Part shown: in pieces, positions 25,021-33,005 of the stretch
Layout: each line of letters begins with the position of its first letter
Numbering within the stretch: position 1 is the first letter of the stretch
DNA from: Pseudarthrobacter raffinosi
Lineage (GTDB): Bacteria; Actinomycetota; Actinomycetes; Actinomycetales; Micrococcaceae
Direction of reading: 5' to 3'
NCBI RefSeq assembly: GCF_023913735.1
Contig: NZ_JAMXBH010000012.1
Coordinates: 62,001-126,000, forward strand
DNA length: 64,000 nt
Notes under the pieces: model-generated
Databases searched by the model: none
The model's input: only the letters and a program-made list of their open reading frames with translations
Told to the model about the DNA's origin: nothing
Program-made: the position numbers and the translations under genes

Positions 25021-28000
25021 GTGAAATCAACTGGAAAAAGCCCCATTCGGGGCGGGGGACTCCGGAAAGCAGCGGCATTGGCCGTGGGCTTGCCGCTGCT
25101 CCTTTCTTCGATGGCGATGAGCCCCGCTACCGCGGCGCCCGCTGAAGCAAACACGGCAGTTGCCTCAAAGAAGATCAACCCCGGCGACTACCCCGCCGGC
25201 CGCTACATTGTGGTCCTGGCCGAGAAGCCGGCGGCCACCTACGACGGCGGGACTCCCGGACTCGCAGCGACGAAGCCCCAGAAGGGCAGCAAGCTTGACG
25301 CCGACCGGCCGGAAGTCCAGCAGTACCGGGCGCACCTTGAGGGCAGGCAGAACGCTGTGGCCGGGTCCGAAAGCGTCCGGATCAAGCGCCAGTACACGGC
25401 TGCCATCAACGGGTTCTCGGCCGATTTGATCGCCGACCAGGCCGCTAAGCTCGCCAAGGACCCGGCCGTCCTCATGGTGGCACCGGACACGGAGAACGCG
25501 CCGGATTACTCCACTACAGACTTCCTTGGGCTCAGCGGTGAAAATGGCATCTGGAAGACTGCCTTCGGCGGGCAGGAGAATGCCGGCAAAGGCGTCGTAG
25601 TGGGCGTTATTGACTCCGGCTACACACCCTCCAACCCGTTCTTCGCCGGGGACGACGTGCAACCCCTCGCCGGCCAGGCCCAGATGGGCGCCCCGTACCG
25701 CACCGCAGACGGCAATATCGCCATGCTCAAGTCCGACGGCGACACCTTCGTTGGTGAGTGCCAGAAGGGGCAGGGGACCGGGGCTGCGTTTGACGGCAGC
25801 GCCTGCAACTCCAAAGTACTGAGTGCCCGCTACTTCGCTGACGACTTCATGGCGTACGTGGCGCCGGAGAACCGCGCGCCCGAAGAACTGATTTCGCCTG
25901 TGGATGTGGGAAGCCACGGGACGCACACCGCCAGCACTGCCGCGGGCAACGCGAACGTCCGGGCCAACCTTGGTGCAACCGATATGGGCATCACCAGCGG
26001 CGTTGCGCCGGCGGCTAAGATCTCCGTCTACAAGGTCTGCTGGGAGGACGACAACCCAGCCACAGGAGGGTGCTACAGCTCCGCCTCCGTGGCCGCGATC
26101 AATCAAGCCATCCTGGACGGCGTGGATGTGCTCAACTACTCCATCTCCGGCAGCACCTCAACCACCACGGACCCGGTTTCCCTGGCTTTCCTTTCCGCGG
26201 CGTCCACGGGAATCTTTGTTGCCGCATCCGCCGGAAACTCGGGACCCACGGCAAGCACCGTAAACCACGGCGCTCCGTGGCTGACCACAGTGGCCGCGAG
26301 CTCCTTCTCCACGGAGTTGCAGGGAACCGTCGAATTTGAGGACGGCAGCAAGTACCGCGGCGCCAGTCTTATGTCCGCTCCCGTTCCTGCGAGCAACGTT
26401 GTGCTGGCGGCAAGTGCCGCAGCCGCCGGCGCAGCAAACCCGGAACTGTGCGCACCCAAGGCGCTGGATCCCGCCAAGGTGACAGGGAAGATTGTTGTCT
26501 GCGACCGCGGGGTGGTGGACCGCGTAGCCAAGAGCGCCGAGGTGCAGCGCGCCGGCGGCATCGGCATGATTCTGGTCAACGTAACCACCTCCTCCGAGGA
26601 CCTTGACCGCCACGCAGTCCCGACAGTGCACGTGAACCCGCCAGCCACGCAGCAGATCAAGGACAAGATCATCGCCAACCCCGGCATCAAGGTCTCCCTG
26701 GTAAACACGGACACCACCGGCCTTCCGGCCGCGCCTCAGCCTCAGATCGCCGGGTTCTCCTCCCGGGGCCCGCTGCTTGCCGCCGGCTCAGACCTGCTCA
26801 AGCCTGACGTGGCGGCGCCGGGTGTGGCAGTGCTGGCAGGCGTTTCGCCCATCGGTTCCGGCGGCGACCAGTTCGGCATGATGTCCGGGACGTCCATGGC
26901 CGCGCCGCACGTGGCCGGATTTGGCGCCTTGATCCTGGCCAAGAACCCCACATGGTCTCCGGCCACCGTCAAGTCAGCCATGATGACCACGGCAGCTGAT
27001 ATCAAGAACGCAGACGGCAGCCGGAACGGTGACGTGTTCGCAACCGGCGCTGGCCACGTGGACATTGCGCGGGTCCTGGATCCCGGCCTCGTCTACGACA
27101 ATTCCGAGGACGACTACCTGAAGTTCATTCAGGGAACGGGCCTGGACATGGGCATCCGGGGTCTCGGAACAACCGCACCGCGGGATATGAATGTTGCCTC
27201 GTTCGCGCTGGGGGCACTCACCGGCAAGACAGAGGTCACGCGGACTGTCACCGCGCTGACCCCAGGCGTTTACCGGGCCAAGGCCAGCGTTCCTGGCGTC
27301 AAGGTGACGGTCACGCCGTCGATCCTTAGCTTCAATGCTGCCGGCGAGAAGCGCACCTTCAAGGTCAAGTTCGAGAACACCAGCGCTGCCCTGGGGCAGT
27401 TTGCCATGGGCAACCTCATCTGGCAGGGTGCCGGCAAGAACGTGGCATCGCCGGTGGCCGTCCGCCCGCAGTCAGTGGTGGCACCGGCAAACCTGGCGTT
27501 TACCTCGGAAGGAGGCCAGGGGCAGGGCGACATTCCGGTGGTTTCGGGCACCAACGCGCCTGTGAAGATTACTTTGGACGGACTGTCCAAGGCTGACTCC
27601 TCGGCCATCGAACTGGTGCCAGGGCCGCTGGCCCTGGAAACGGACGCGTCCAACTTCGCCAAGGAGGTCACCGTTCCGGCAGGATCGCCGTTGGCAAAGT
27701 TCTCCGTCTTTTCCTCGGACGAGGCCGCCGACTTCGACATGGTGGTCTTCAACCCGGCGGGCCAGGCCCTGCTGGCCCAGACGGCCTCTGCCAGTGAATC
27801 AATTTCGGTTCCGAACCCGGCTCCGGGCGTGTACACGATTTTTGTGAACCTCTACGCAAGCCCCAATGGGCAGCCCACGAAGGCGTCCGTGGACGCTGCG
27901 GTGTTGGGAGCCAACGTGGGAAATGCCACTGTGACCCCCAATCCGCTGCGGCTCGGGAACGGCCAGTCGGGCATTCTGAAGCTCCAGTGGAAGGACCTCG

Positions 28001-28209
28001 CTGAAGGCTCGTATATCGGCCGAGTGACGTTCGCGGGTTCGAGCGCGCCCACCTTCGTATCTGTGGTTGTCACACCAGGCAGTGCTTTGGTGGTCCCTGC
28101 TGATGAAACTGCCGATGACCCTGCCAACGACAAGAAGGACAAGGTCAAAAAGGAAAAGAAGAAGCAGGAGGTCCCGGAGTTCTCCGGAAACCGCAATATG
28201 GATCTCTAG
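25021..28209 (+). CDS. Large secreted subtilisin-like (S8) serine protease with PA domain
   Basis: 1062 residues. A signal peptide (about 1-39, ending PATAAP) is followed by an I9-type propeptide (GRYIVVLAEKP to VLMVAPDTENAP). The S8 catalytic domain holds Asp198 (VIDSGYTP), His299 (GSHGTHTAS) and Ser625 (GTSMAAPHVAG). A protease-associated domain is inserted between His and Ser (VVCDRGVVDRVAKSAEVQRA), and a C-terminal Fn3/beta-sandwich region follows Ser. The end is Lys-rich with no cell-wall sorting motif. GTG start at 25021 has GAAAGG 11 bases upstream. It is expected to degrade protein outside the cell. Convergent genes encode two subtilisin-inhibitor-like proteins. Confidence 0.95.
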   Translation: MKSTGKSPIRGGGLRKAAALAVGLPLLLSSMAMSPATAAPAEANTAVASKKINPGDYPAGRYIVVLAEKPAATYDGGTPGLAATKPQKGSKLDADRPEVQQYRAHLEGRQNAVAGSESVRIKRQYTAAINGFSADLIADQAAKLAKDPAVLMVAPDTENAPDYSTTDFLGLSGENGIWKTAFGGQENAGKGVVVGVIDSGYTPSNPFFAGDDVQPLAGQAQMGAPYRTADGNIAMLKSDGDTFVGECQKGQGTGAAFDGSACNSKVLSARYFADDFMAYVAPENRAPEELISPVDVGSHGTHTASTAAGNANVRANLGATDMGITSGVAPAAKISVYKVCWEDDNPATGGCYSSASVAAINQAILDGVDVLNYSISGSTSTTTDPVSLAFLSAASTGIFVAASAGNSGPTASTVNHGAPWLTTVAASSFSTELQGTVEFEDGSKYRGASLMSAPVPASNVVLAASAAAAGAANPELCAPKALDPAKVTGKIVVCDRGVVDRVAKSAEVQRAGGIGMILVNVTTSSEDLDRHAVPTVHVNPPATQQIKDKIIANPGIKVSLVNTDTTGLPAAPQPQIAGFSSRGPLLAAGSDLLKPDVAAPGVAVLAGVSPIGSGGDQFGMMSGTSMAAPHVAGFGALILAKNPTWSPATVKSAMMTTAADIKNADGSRNGDVFATGAGHVDIARVLDPGLVYDNSEDDYLKFIQGTGLDMGIRGLGTTAPRDMNVASFALGALTGKTEVTRTVTALTPGVYRAKASVPGVKVTVTPSILSFNAAGEKRTFKVKFENTSAALGQFAMGNLIWQGAGKNVASPVAVRPQSVVAPANLAFTSEGGQGQGDIPVVSGTNAPVKITLDGLSKADSSAIELVPGPLALETDASNFAKEVTVPAGSPLAKFSVFSSDEAADFDMVVFNPAGQALLAQTASASESISVPNPAPGVYTIFVNLYASPNGQPTKASVDAAVLGANVGNATVTPNPLRLGNGQSGILKLQWKDLAEGSYIGRVTFAGSSAPTFVSVVVTPGSALVVPADETADDPANDKKDKVKKEKKKQEVPEFSGNRNMDL

Positions 28210-28226
28210 CCCTTCAGCAACAGCAT

Positions 28227-28270
28227 GGGAACGCCGCCGGACCGCTTGGTTCCGGCGGCGTTCCCGTTTT
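28227..28270 (+). terminator. Rho-independent terminator after the S8 protease
   Basis: GGGAACGCCGCCGGA and TCCGGCGGCGTTCCC form a perfect 15-bp stem followed by GTTTTG. Confidence 0.85.
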
Positions 28271-28290
28271 GCGGAGGCTGCCGCCGATGG

Positions 28291-28644
28291 TCAGATTTCG
28301 CCGCGGGAACCAGTTGTCCCGCCGAACAGGGGAGCCATGGCGCGCCAGCGGGAGATTTCACAGCCATCGGTTCGCCGGAAAGTCACACTGACGGGACGGC
28401 CGTTGATGGAGCCGGTCACAACGGCCACCTGCGGCCCGCCGTATTGCTGCGTGCAGAGTTTCGGGGGGGCCGGTTTGGGAAAGAAGATGTCCTCACCGAA
28501 GCGTTCCATCGCTGACAACGCTGCTGCGGAATCGGGCACGGTACAACCGTCAGCAGGGCGGCCATCGCGGACTATCAGCCGGAACTCGTACTCGGGGGAG
28601 TCGGGGTCTTCCGTGACCCTGATGGTCAGCTCGAGGTCCTTCAT
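28291..28644 (-). CDS. Subtilisin-inhibitor-like (SSI family) protein without signal peptide
   Basis: 117 residues. The C-terminal half has SSI-family spacing: LCTQQYGGPQVAVVTG, GRPVSVTFRRTDGCEI. In classical SSI the residues two and three after this Cys are the P1-P1' reactive site, here Gln-Gln. The first half (LTIRVTEDPDSPEYEFRLIV..GCTVPDSAAAL) fits the first SSI strand pair. No signal peptide is possible: the ATG overlaps the upstream gene's stop (ATGA) and is the furthest start in frame. SSI proteins are normally exported, so a cytosolic form is odd. Paralog of the lipoprotein at 29551-30126. Confidence 0.75.
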   Translation of the reverse strand: MKDLELTIRVTEDPDSPEYEFRLIVRDGRPADGCTVPDSAAALSAMERFGEDIFFPKPAPPKLCTQQYGGPQVAVVTGSINGRPVSVTFRRTDGCEISRWRAMAPLFGGTTGSRGEI

Positions 28645-29573
28645 ACGGTCCCCGCAGTTCGAAGCGGTGCCAAGGCCTGCGCCAGGCGACCTCGGAGCCC
28701 AGTAGCCTCACCGGCGAAGGCGCGCTGATGCTCAACGTAGGCCGCTTTGCCTTCCGCGGTTTCGATCCGAATGGGCGGGTAACCCCACTCCGCGAGGTCG
28801 TAGGGGGAGGCCTGCATGTCCATGGCCCGGATCCGCCAGGACAGTTCGAAGCAATCCATGACCAGTTCGCTGGGAAGCGCGGGCAGCAGTTTGTACGCCC
28901 ACTTGTAGAGGTCCATGTTGGCGTGCAGGCAGCCCGGCTGTTCCATGTGCCGCTGGTTTTCGCGGCTGGGCGCCAGTTCGTTCAGCGCAATCGCGTCGGG
29001 CGTGTAAAAGCGGAAGGCGTCGAAGTGTGAGCACCGTATCCTGTTGTCCTCCACCACTTTGTCCGTGCCGGCCGAACCCAGCCTCAGTTGCAGGTATTCA
29101 TGGCGCAGGTCGAATTTGTCCTGTCGGTAGACCATGGCCCATTCGTGCAGCCCGAAGCAGCCGAACTGCGCGGGCCGGGCAGCGGTGCCGCGAAGAATGA
29201 TGTCCGCGAAGGCCACCGCCTCCTGCCGGTCGGCCAGGAACCGGGCGCGGTCAAAGGTCACGGCAGGGGTTCCTGGCGGCAGCCCAAGGGAGGCGAGTTC
29301 GCCGTCGTCGAGCGTTTTGTAGTGCTTCCAGCCCATGCGGGCGGACGCCGCTTCCGCGGTCAGTACGACGCCGGCTCCCGGGTGCCAGCGCAGCAGCTGG
29401 CCAGGCTTCTGGGTGTAGTAAGTGAAAAGAAAGTCCTCCACCGGGTGCTTCCTACCTGCCGAGCGGCGGGCAAGGTAGGGATCCGAGTAACGGCGGACGC
29501 GTTGGGCGTGCGCTTCTTCGCGGGCACGCCAGGCCTCGGCCGTCAGCAGGCTACGTTGCTCCACCGCTGGCAC
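28641..29573 (-). CDS. Conserved actinobacterial protein, often labelled 3-methyladenine DNA glycosylase
   Basis: 310 residues from GTG at 29573, which has AGGA eight bases upstream; longer readings run into the preceding gene. Recognisable blocks: HPVEDFLFTYYTQKPGQLLRWHPG, GCFGLHEWAMVYRQ, RCSHFDAFRFYTPDA, HMEQPGCLHANMDLYKWAYKL and ELSWRIRAMDMQASPYDL. Homologues carry the label 3-methyladenine DNA glycosylase, but no HhH-GPD or AlkA/Tag motif is visible, so the label is doubtful. It sits between the two SSI-like genes and overlaps both (23 bases and ATGA). Confidence 0.7.
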   Translation of the reverse strand: MPAVEQRSLLTAEAWRAREEAHAQRVRRYSDPYLARRSAGRKHPVEDFLFTYYTQKPGQLLRWHPGAGVVLTAEAASARMGWKHYKTLDDGELASLGLPPGTPAVTFDRARFLADRQEAVAFADIILRGTAARPAQFGCFGLHEWAMVYRQDKFDLRHEYLQLRLGSAGTDKVVEDNRIRCSHFDAFRFYTPDAIALNELAPSRENQRHMEQPGCLHANMDLYKWAYKLLPALPSELVMDCFELSWRIRAMDMQASPYDLAEWGYPPIRIETAEGKAAYVEHQRAFAGEATGLRGRLAQALAPLRTAGTV

Positions 29574-30126
29574 CCAGGACGTCCTGGGCTGCGTTCCAGG
29601 CACCGATTTCGCAGCCGTTGGTGCGCGCGAACGTGGCATCCACGGGAGTATCGTCCACAATCCCGGTGACCGTGGCGGTCTGCGGGCCGCCGTATTGTTC
29701 GGTGCAGGCCACGTCTTTGCTCTTGGGGGCCGGGCTGAGGAGCGCAGCGTTGTTCTTGAGGGCAGCGCACGCAGCCTCCGGCCTGGGGTGCTTGCTCTCA
29801 GCCGTGGGGAGGCCGCCGCGGCAGACCAGCGTGTAGTTCACTGCCGCTTCGGTGGGAGAGGGCCTGACCATGATGGCAAGCTCGGCGTTGCCGGCGCCGG
29901 GGCCTGCCGTCGGGGCCGGGGGTGCTGAAGGGGACGGCGCAGGGACGGTGGTCTCGGTGTCCGGAGCGGGGGAGCCGGAGGCGCCCGGGCTGGCGGAGGA
30001 GCTGGTTGTGGGGCTGGCTGTGGGGCTGGCGGATGAAGTCCCGGTCCCGTCAGGCGTGCCCGTACAAGCGGCGAGCCCGGCAATGGCGAGGACCGCCAGC
30101 AATGGCCGTACTGTTCGCAAACGCAT
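29551..30126 (-). CDS. Subtilisin-inhibitor-like (SSI family) lipoprotein
   Basis: 191 residues. A lipoprotein signal with lipobox LAAC (Cys21) is followed by a 50-residue Ser/Thr/Pro/Ala linker and then an SSI-like domain: YTLVCRGGLPTAESKHPRPEA, CAALKNNAALL, VACTEQYGGPQTATVTG, RTNGCEIGAWNA. The HP-P-AC-L and C---Y-P spacing and terminal NGCE match the family, four cysteines included. By position the reactive site would be Glu-Gln, unusual for a subtilisin inhibitor. ATG follows AGGAGGGTCC, a perfect ribosome site. It would be anchored on the outer face of the membrane and may protect the cell from its own or foreign proteases. Confidence 0.82.
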   Translation of the reverse strand: MRLRTVRPLLAVLAIAGLAACTGTPDGTGTSSASPTASPTTSSSASPGASGSPAPDTETTVPAPSPSAPPAPTAGPGAGNAELAIMVRPSPTEAAVNYTLVCRGGLPTAESKHPRPEAACAALKNNAALLSPAPKSKDVACTEQYGGPQTATVTGIVDDTPVDATFARTNGCEIGAWNAAQDVLGASGGAT

Positions 30127-30166
30127 GGACCCTCCTAGGTTGCTGCCATTTTACGCCTTGCCGCAT

Positions 30167-30649
30167 TTATTCCCCGGCGGGTTGCCCGTTGGATCCGGCG
30201 GAGGCGGCGATGAGCCCCATCATGGATTTGTGCAGCGCGCCCACCTGCTCACGGGTCAGCCCCAGGCGTTCCATCATGGTGCCCGGGACAGCAATGGCCT
30301 GCTGACGCAGCGCGGCGCCGGCCGGGGTCAGGCCCACGGCAAGGGTGCGTTCGTTTCCGTCCACCCGCTGGCGGGTGACAAAGCCGGCCTCCTCCAGACG
30401 CCGAAGTAGCGGTGAGATGGTGGCCGGGGCCTGCGCCAGGGCTTCACTGATGCTGCGCAGGGTGCGGGGTGCTGACTCCCACAGGCACAGCATCACAAGG
30501 TACTGCGGGTGGGTGAGTCCGAGCTTTTCGAGGACGGGCTTGTAGGCGCCCACCACGCTTCTGGATGCCACGGTGAGGGCAAAACAGAGCTGTTGCTCCA
30601 AGAGGAGGTCATCGTCCTGCTGCCGCGCAGCGCCGGCCAGTACCATCAT
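30167..30649 (-). CDS. MarR family transcriptional regulator
   Basis: 160 residues: LLLEQQLCFALTVASRSVVGAY, LTHPQYLVMLCLWESAPRTL, ISEALAQAPATISPLLRRLEEAGFVTRQR (winged helix recognition part) and GNERTLAVGLTPAGAAL (wing). It resembles the OhrR-like branch, with a Cys in the LCF position that OhrR uses to sense organic peroxides. Start ATG 30649 has GGAGG seven bases upstream; upstream in-frame codons cross the operator and are leader. It diverges from the small gene at 30732, with a palindromic operator between them. Confidence 0.9.
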   Translation of the reverse strand: MMVLAGAARQQDDDLLLEQQLCFALTVASRSVVGAYKPVLEKLGLTHPQYLVMLCLWESAPRTLRSISEALAQAPATISPLLRRLEEAGFVTRQRVDGNERTLAVGLTPAGAALRQQAIAVPGTMMERLGLTREQVGALHKSMMGLIAASAGSNGQPAGE

Positions 30650-30666
30650 AACATTTCCTCCAATAG

Positions 30667-30678
30667 TTAGTGCACTAA
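30667..30678. promoter_or_regulatory. Probable MarR operator
   Basis: TTAGTGCACTAA is a perfect 12-bp palindrome with partial AT-rich extensions on both sides (AATAG..TTGTT). It lies 18 bases upstream of the marR-type start and 54 before the divergent gene, the usual place for an autoregulatory MarR site. Confidence 0.7.
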
Positions 30679-30731
30679 TTGTTAGCGTACACTGGAGCGG
30701 GTAATTGTGTTCTATCGAAGAGGTCACTTTC

Positions 30732-30974
30732 ATGGGCAAAGGCAAGTCAGGCGATAAGGGCAACGCATCCCAGCGGTTCATGCGCGCAACCGGCAAGCTC
30801 AGGGCGATTTTCGGCCCGGCCAACCGCAGTTCCCTGGTGCATGACATGACCGAAGAGAACCGGGCACTCCTGGTTCAGCGCGAGCGGGAAACCCAGCAAT
30901 GGGAAACGGTCACCCGCCCGGACGGCAGCACCTATGTTGTGCCCAGGAACCCGGACGACCAGTCCCTCCGCTGA
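30732..30974 (+). CDS. Small conserved hypothetical protein (FGPA family, copy 1)
   Basis: 80 residues, hydrophilic, no signal or TM. Its core FMRATGKLRAIFGPANRS recurs in the next gene as FMHATDRLRFVFGPATRL, so the two are paralogs. The C-terminus (WETVTRPDGSTYVVP) may be a short beta hairpin. It diverges from the MarR gene and probably answers to the same operator. Function unknown. Confidence 0.72.
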   Translation: MGKGKSGDKGNASQRFMRATGKLRAIFGPANRSSLVHDMTEENRALLVQRERETQQWETVTRPDGSTYVVPRNPDDQSLR

Positions 30975-31106
30975 CGCTCCCCGGCCTCCCCACCATGCCC
31001 AACCTCACCAGACCAATTTTCGGGCGGCGGGCGTAAAATAAGGGCACTGACTCCACAAGGAGGCAGTGGCTCTTTCGCCCGCAACGCGGGAAGGGGGGTG
31101 GAAACA

Positions 31107-31322
31107 ATGGGACATGCGCTCACCGGTTTTATGCACGCGACTGACAGGCTCCGCTTTGTCTTCGGGCCGGCAACGCGTCTGGACACGGATTCGCCCGTGG
31201 TCCACAAGCATGATGAGTTCGAGCAGGCCTCTGACGAGGATCTTTCTCACTTCGTGGTGGAAACCGATTCCGAAGGTCATCACTACGCCGTGCGCCGCGA
31301 AGAATTGGACAAACAGGGCTGA
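31107..31322 (+). CDS. Small conserved hypothetical protein (FGPA family, copy 2)
   Basis: 71 residues, acidic second half (DEFEQASDEDLSHFVVETD). It shares the FM-AT--LR--FGPA-R core with the preceding gene. ATG at 31107 has AGGGGGG eight bases upstream; a GTG at 31098 lies inside that ribosome site and is unlikely. The 130 bases between the paralogs include a second potential promoter but no terminator. Function unknown. Confidence 0.72.
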   Translation: MGHALTGFMHATDRLRFVFGPATRLDTDSPVVHKHDEFEQASDEDLSHFVVETDSEGHHYAVRREELDKQG

Positions 31323-31329
31323 AACAAAA

Positions 31330-31387
31330 GCAACGCGGGGTCACTTCCGGCCCGATAACCTTCGTTTATCGGGCCGGAAGTGACCCT
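31330..31387. repeat. Palindromic intergenic repeat, family B copy 2
   Basis: GGGTCACTTCCGGCCCGATAA pairs with TTATCGGGCCGGAAGTGACCC across CCTTCG, a 20-bp near-perfect stem. The left flank GCAACGCGGGGTCACTTCC is identical to copy 1 at 4149. It begins eight bases after the preceding stop. Confidence 0.8.
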
Positions 31388-31466
31388 CCCCGCCCGCGCC
31401 CTAGCCTCGCAAGCTCGGCCAGGGAACCCTGCGGGGCGTGGGCCCTCGTTGCTTTCTAAGAGCGGC

Positions 31467-32825
31467 CTAGCGCCCGGTGCCGCCGTAGACGGTTGCCTCG
31501 TCCTCGCTGTCCAGGTCGAAGGCTTTGTGGATTGCCCGGACGGCGTCATCGAGGAGATCGGCGTGTGTCACCACGGAGATCCGGATTTCCGAGGTGGAGA
31601 TCATGTTGATGTTGATCCCGGCGTCGGACAGGGCCTTGAAGAACGTCGCGGAGACGCCCGGGTGTGACCGCATGCCGGCCCCGATCAGGGACAGTTTGCC
31701 GATCTGCTCGTTGTATTCGATGTTCTCGAACCCGATGTCCGGCTGCGCGGCCTTGAGCGCTTCCAGGGCCTCCGCGCCTTCGACGATGGGGAGCGTGAAG
31801 GAAATATCCGTCCGGCCCGTGCCGTGCGTGGAAACGTTCTGCACGATCATGTCGATGTTCGAGTGGGCGTCGGCAATGACCTGGAAGATCGCGGCCGCCT
31901 TGCCGGGGATGTCCGGGACACCCACCACAGTGACCTTGGCTTCGGAACGGTCGTGTGCAACGCCGGAGATGATTGGCTGCTCCAAGGCAACTCCCTCTTG
32001 AGTGGTGATCTTGTCTTCGGCGCTGGGGATGACCCAGGTGCCTTCGTTCTGGCTGAATGAGGACCGGACATGCAACGGCACACCGAACCGGCGCGCATAT
32101 TCAACGCAGCGCAGGTGCAGGATCTTCGCACCGGACGCCGCGAGTTCCAGCATTTCCTCGCTGGAGATGGTGTCGATTTTCTGGGCGGAAGGCACCACTC
32201 GGGGGTCAGCCGTATAGATGCCGTCAACGTCTGTGTAGATCTCGCAGACATCGGCGTCGAGTGCGGCCGCAAGCGCGACGGCGGTGGTGTCCGAGCCGCC
32301 GCGGCCCAGGGTGGTGATCTCGTTGGTGCTGCGGCTCATGCCCTGGAAGCCGGCCACGATCGCGATGTGCCCCTTGTCCAGGGCCGTACGGATGCGGTGC
32401 GGATCGACGTCGATGATTCGAGCCTTGCCATGGATGCCGTCGGTGATCATGCCGGCCTGGGAGCCGGTGAAGGACTGCGCCGAGGCGCCGAACTTGTTGA
32501 TGGCCATGGCGAGCAGGGCCATGGAGATGCGCTCACCGGCGGAGAGGAGCATGTCCATCTCGCGGGCGGGGGCGGAGTCTGTCACCTGGGCGGCGAGGTC
32601 CAGCAGTTCGTCGGTGGTGTCGCCCATGGCCGAAACGACCACCACCACTTCGTTGCCGGCCCGCTGCGCGTCGACCACGCGCTTGGCGACGCGCCTGACT
32701 CCCTCGGCATCCGACACGGAAGAGCCGCCGAACTTCTGCACAATCAGCTGTTTGGTCACGGCAGTGCCTTCGGGCAGCTCCTGTGGCTGCGTTGCTGTGT
32801 GCACTTCGGAAGTGGGCGTACTCAT
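31467..32825 (-). CDS. lysC: Aspartokinase
   Basis: Phosphorylates aspartate, the entry to lysine, threonine, methionine and diaminopimelate synthesis. 452 residues. Motifs: [15 protein letters not shown] (kinase N-terminus), [54 protein letters not shown]. The C-terminal third has two ACT domains ([37 protein letters not shown]). ATG at 32825 has GAAGG about eight bases upstream; a GTG at 32759 would give the usual short start VTKQLIVQK. In related bacteria an internal start gives a separate beta subunit of ACT domains. No asd gene follows here, unlike many Actinobacteria. Confidence 0.97.
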   Translation of the reverse strand: MSTPTSEVHTATQPQELPEGTAVTKQLIVQKFGGSSVSDAEGVRRVAKRVVDAQRAGNEVVVVVSAMGDTTDELLDLAAQVTDSAPAREMDMLLSAGERISMALLAMAINKFGASAQSFTGSQAGMITDGIHGKARIIDVDPHRIRTALDKGHIAIVAGFQGMSRSTNEITTLGRGGSDTTAVALAAALDADVCEIYTDVDGIYTADPRVVPSAQKIDTISSEEMLELAASGAKILHLRCVEYARRFGVPLHVRSSFSQNEGTWVIPSAEDKITTQEGVALEQPIISGVAHDRSEAKVTVVGVPDIPGKAAAIFQVIADAHSNIDMIVQNVSTHGTGRTDISFTLPIVEGAEALEALKAAQPDIGFENIEYNEQIGKLSLIGAGMRSHPGVSATFFKALSDAGININMISTSEIRISVVTHADLLDDAVRAIHKAFDLDSEDEATVYGGTGR

Positions 32826-33005
32826 GCGCGTACCTTCACTGGATCAATCGGAGTTCTGGAGGTCAGGCACGGCCTTGCGGCTGGACGGCGTGACGTGTCA
32901 GCCCAGTTTATCGCCGCCTGTGGCCGGACGCGGAATTGTGTCCAAATCTCAGCCTTCCGGCGGATACTGCGCCCGTCGGCTCAGGCGTAGGCTCATATAG
33001 TCAGT

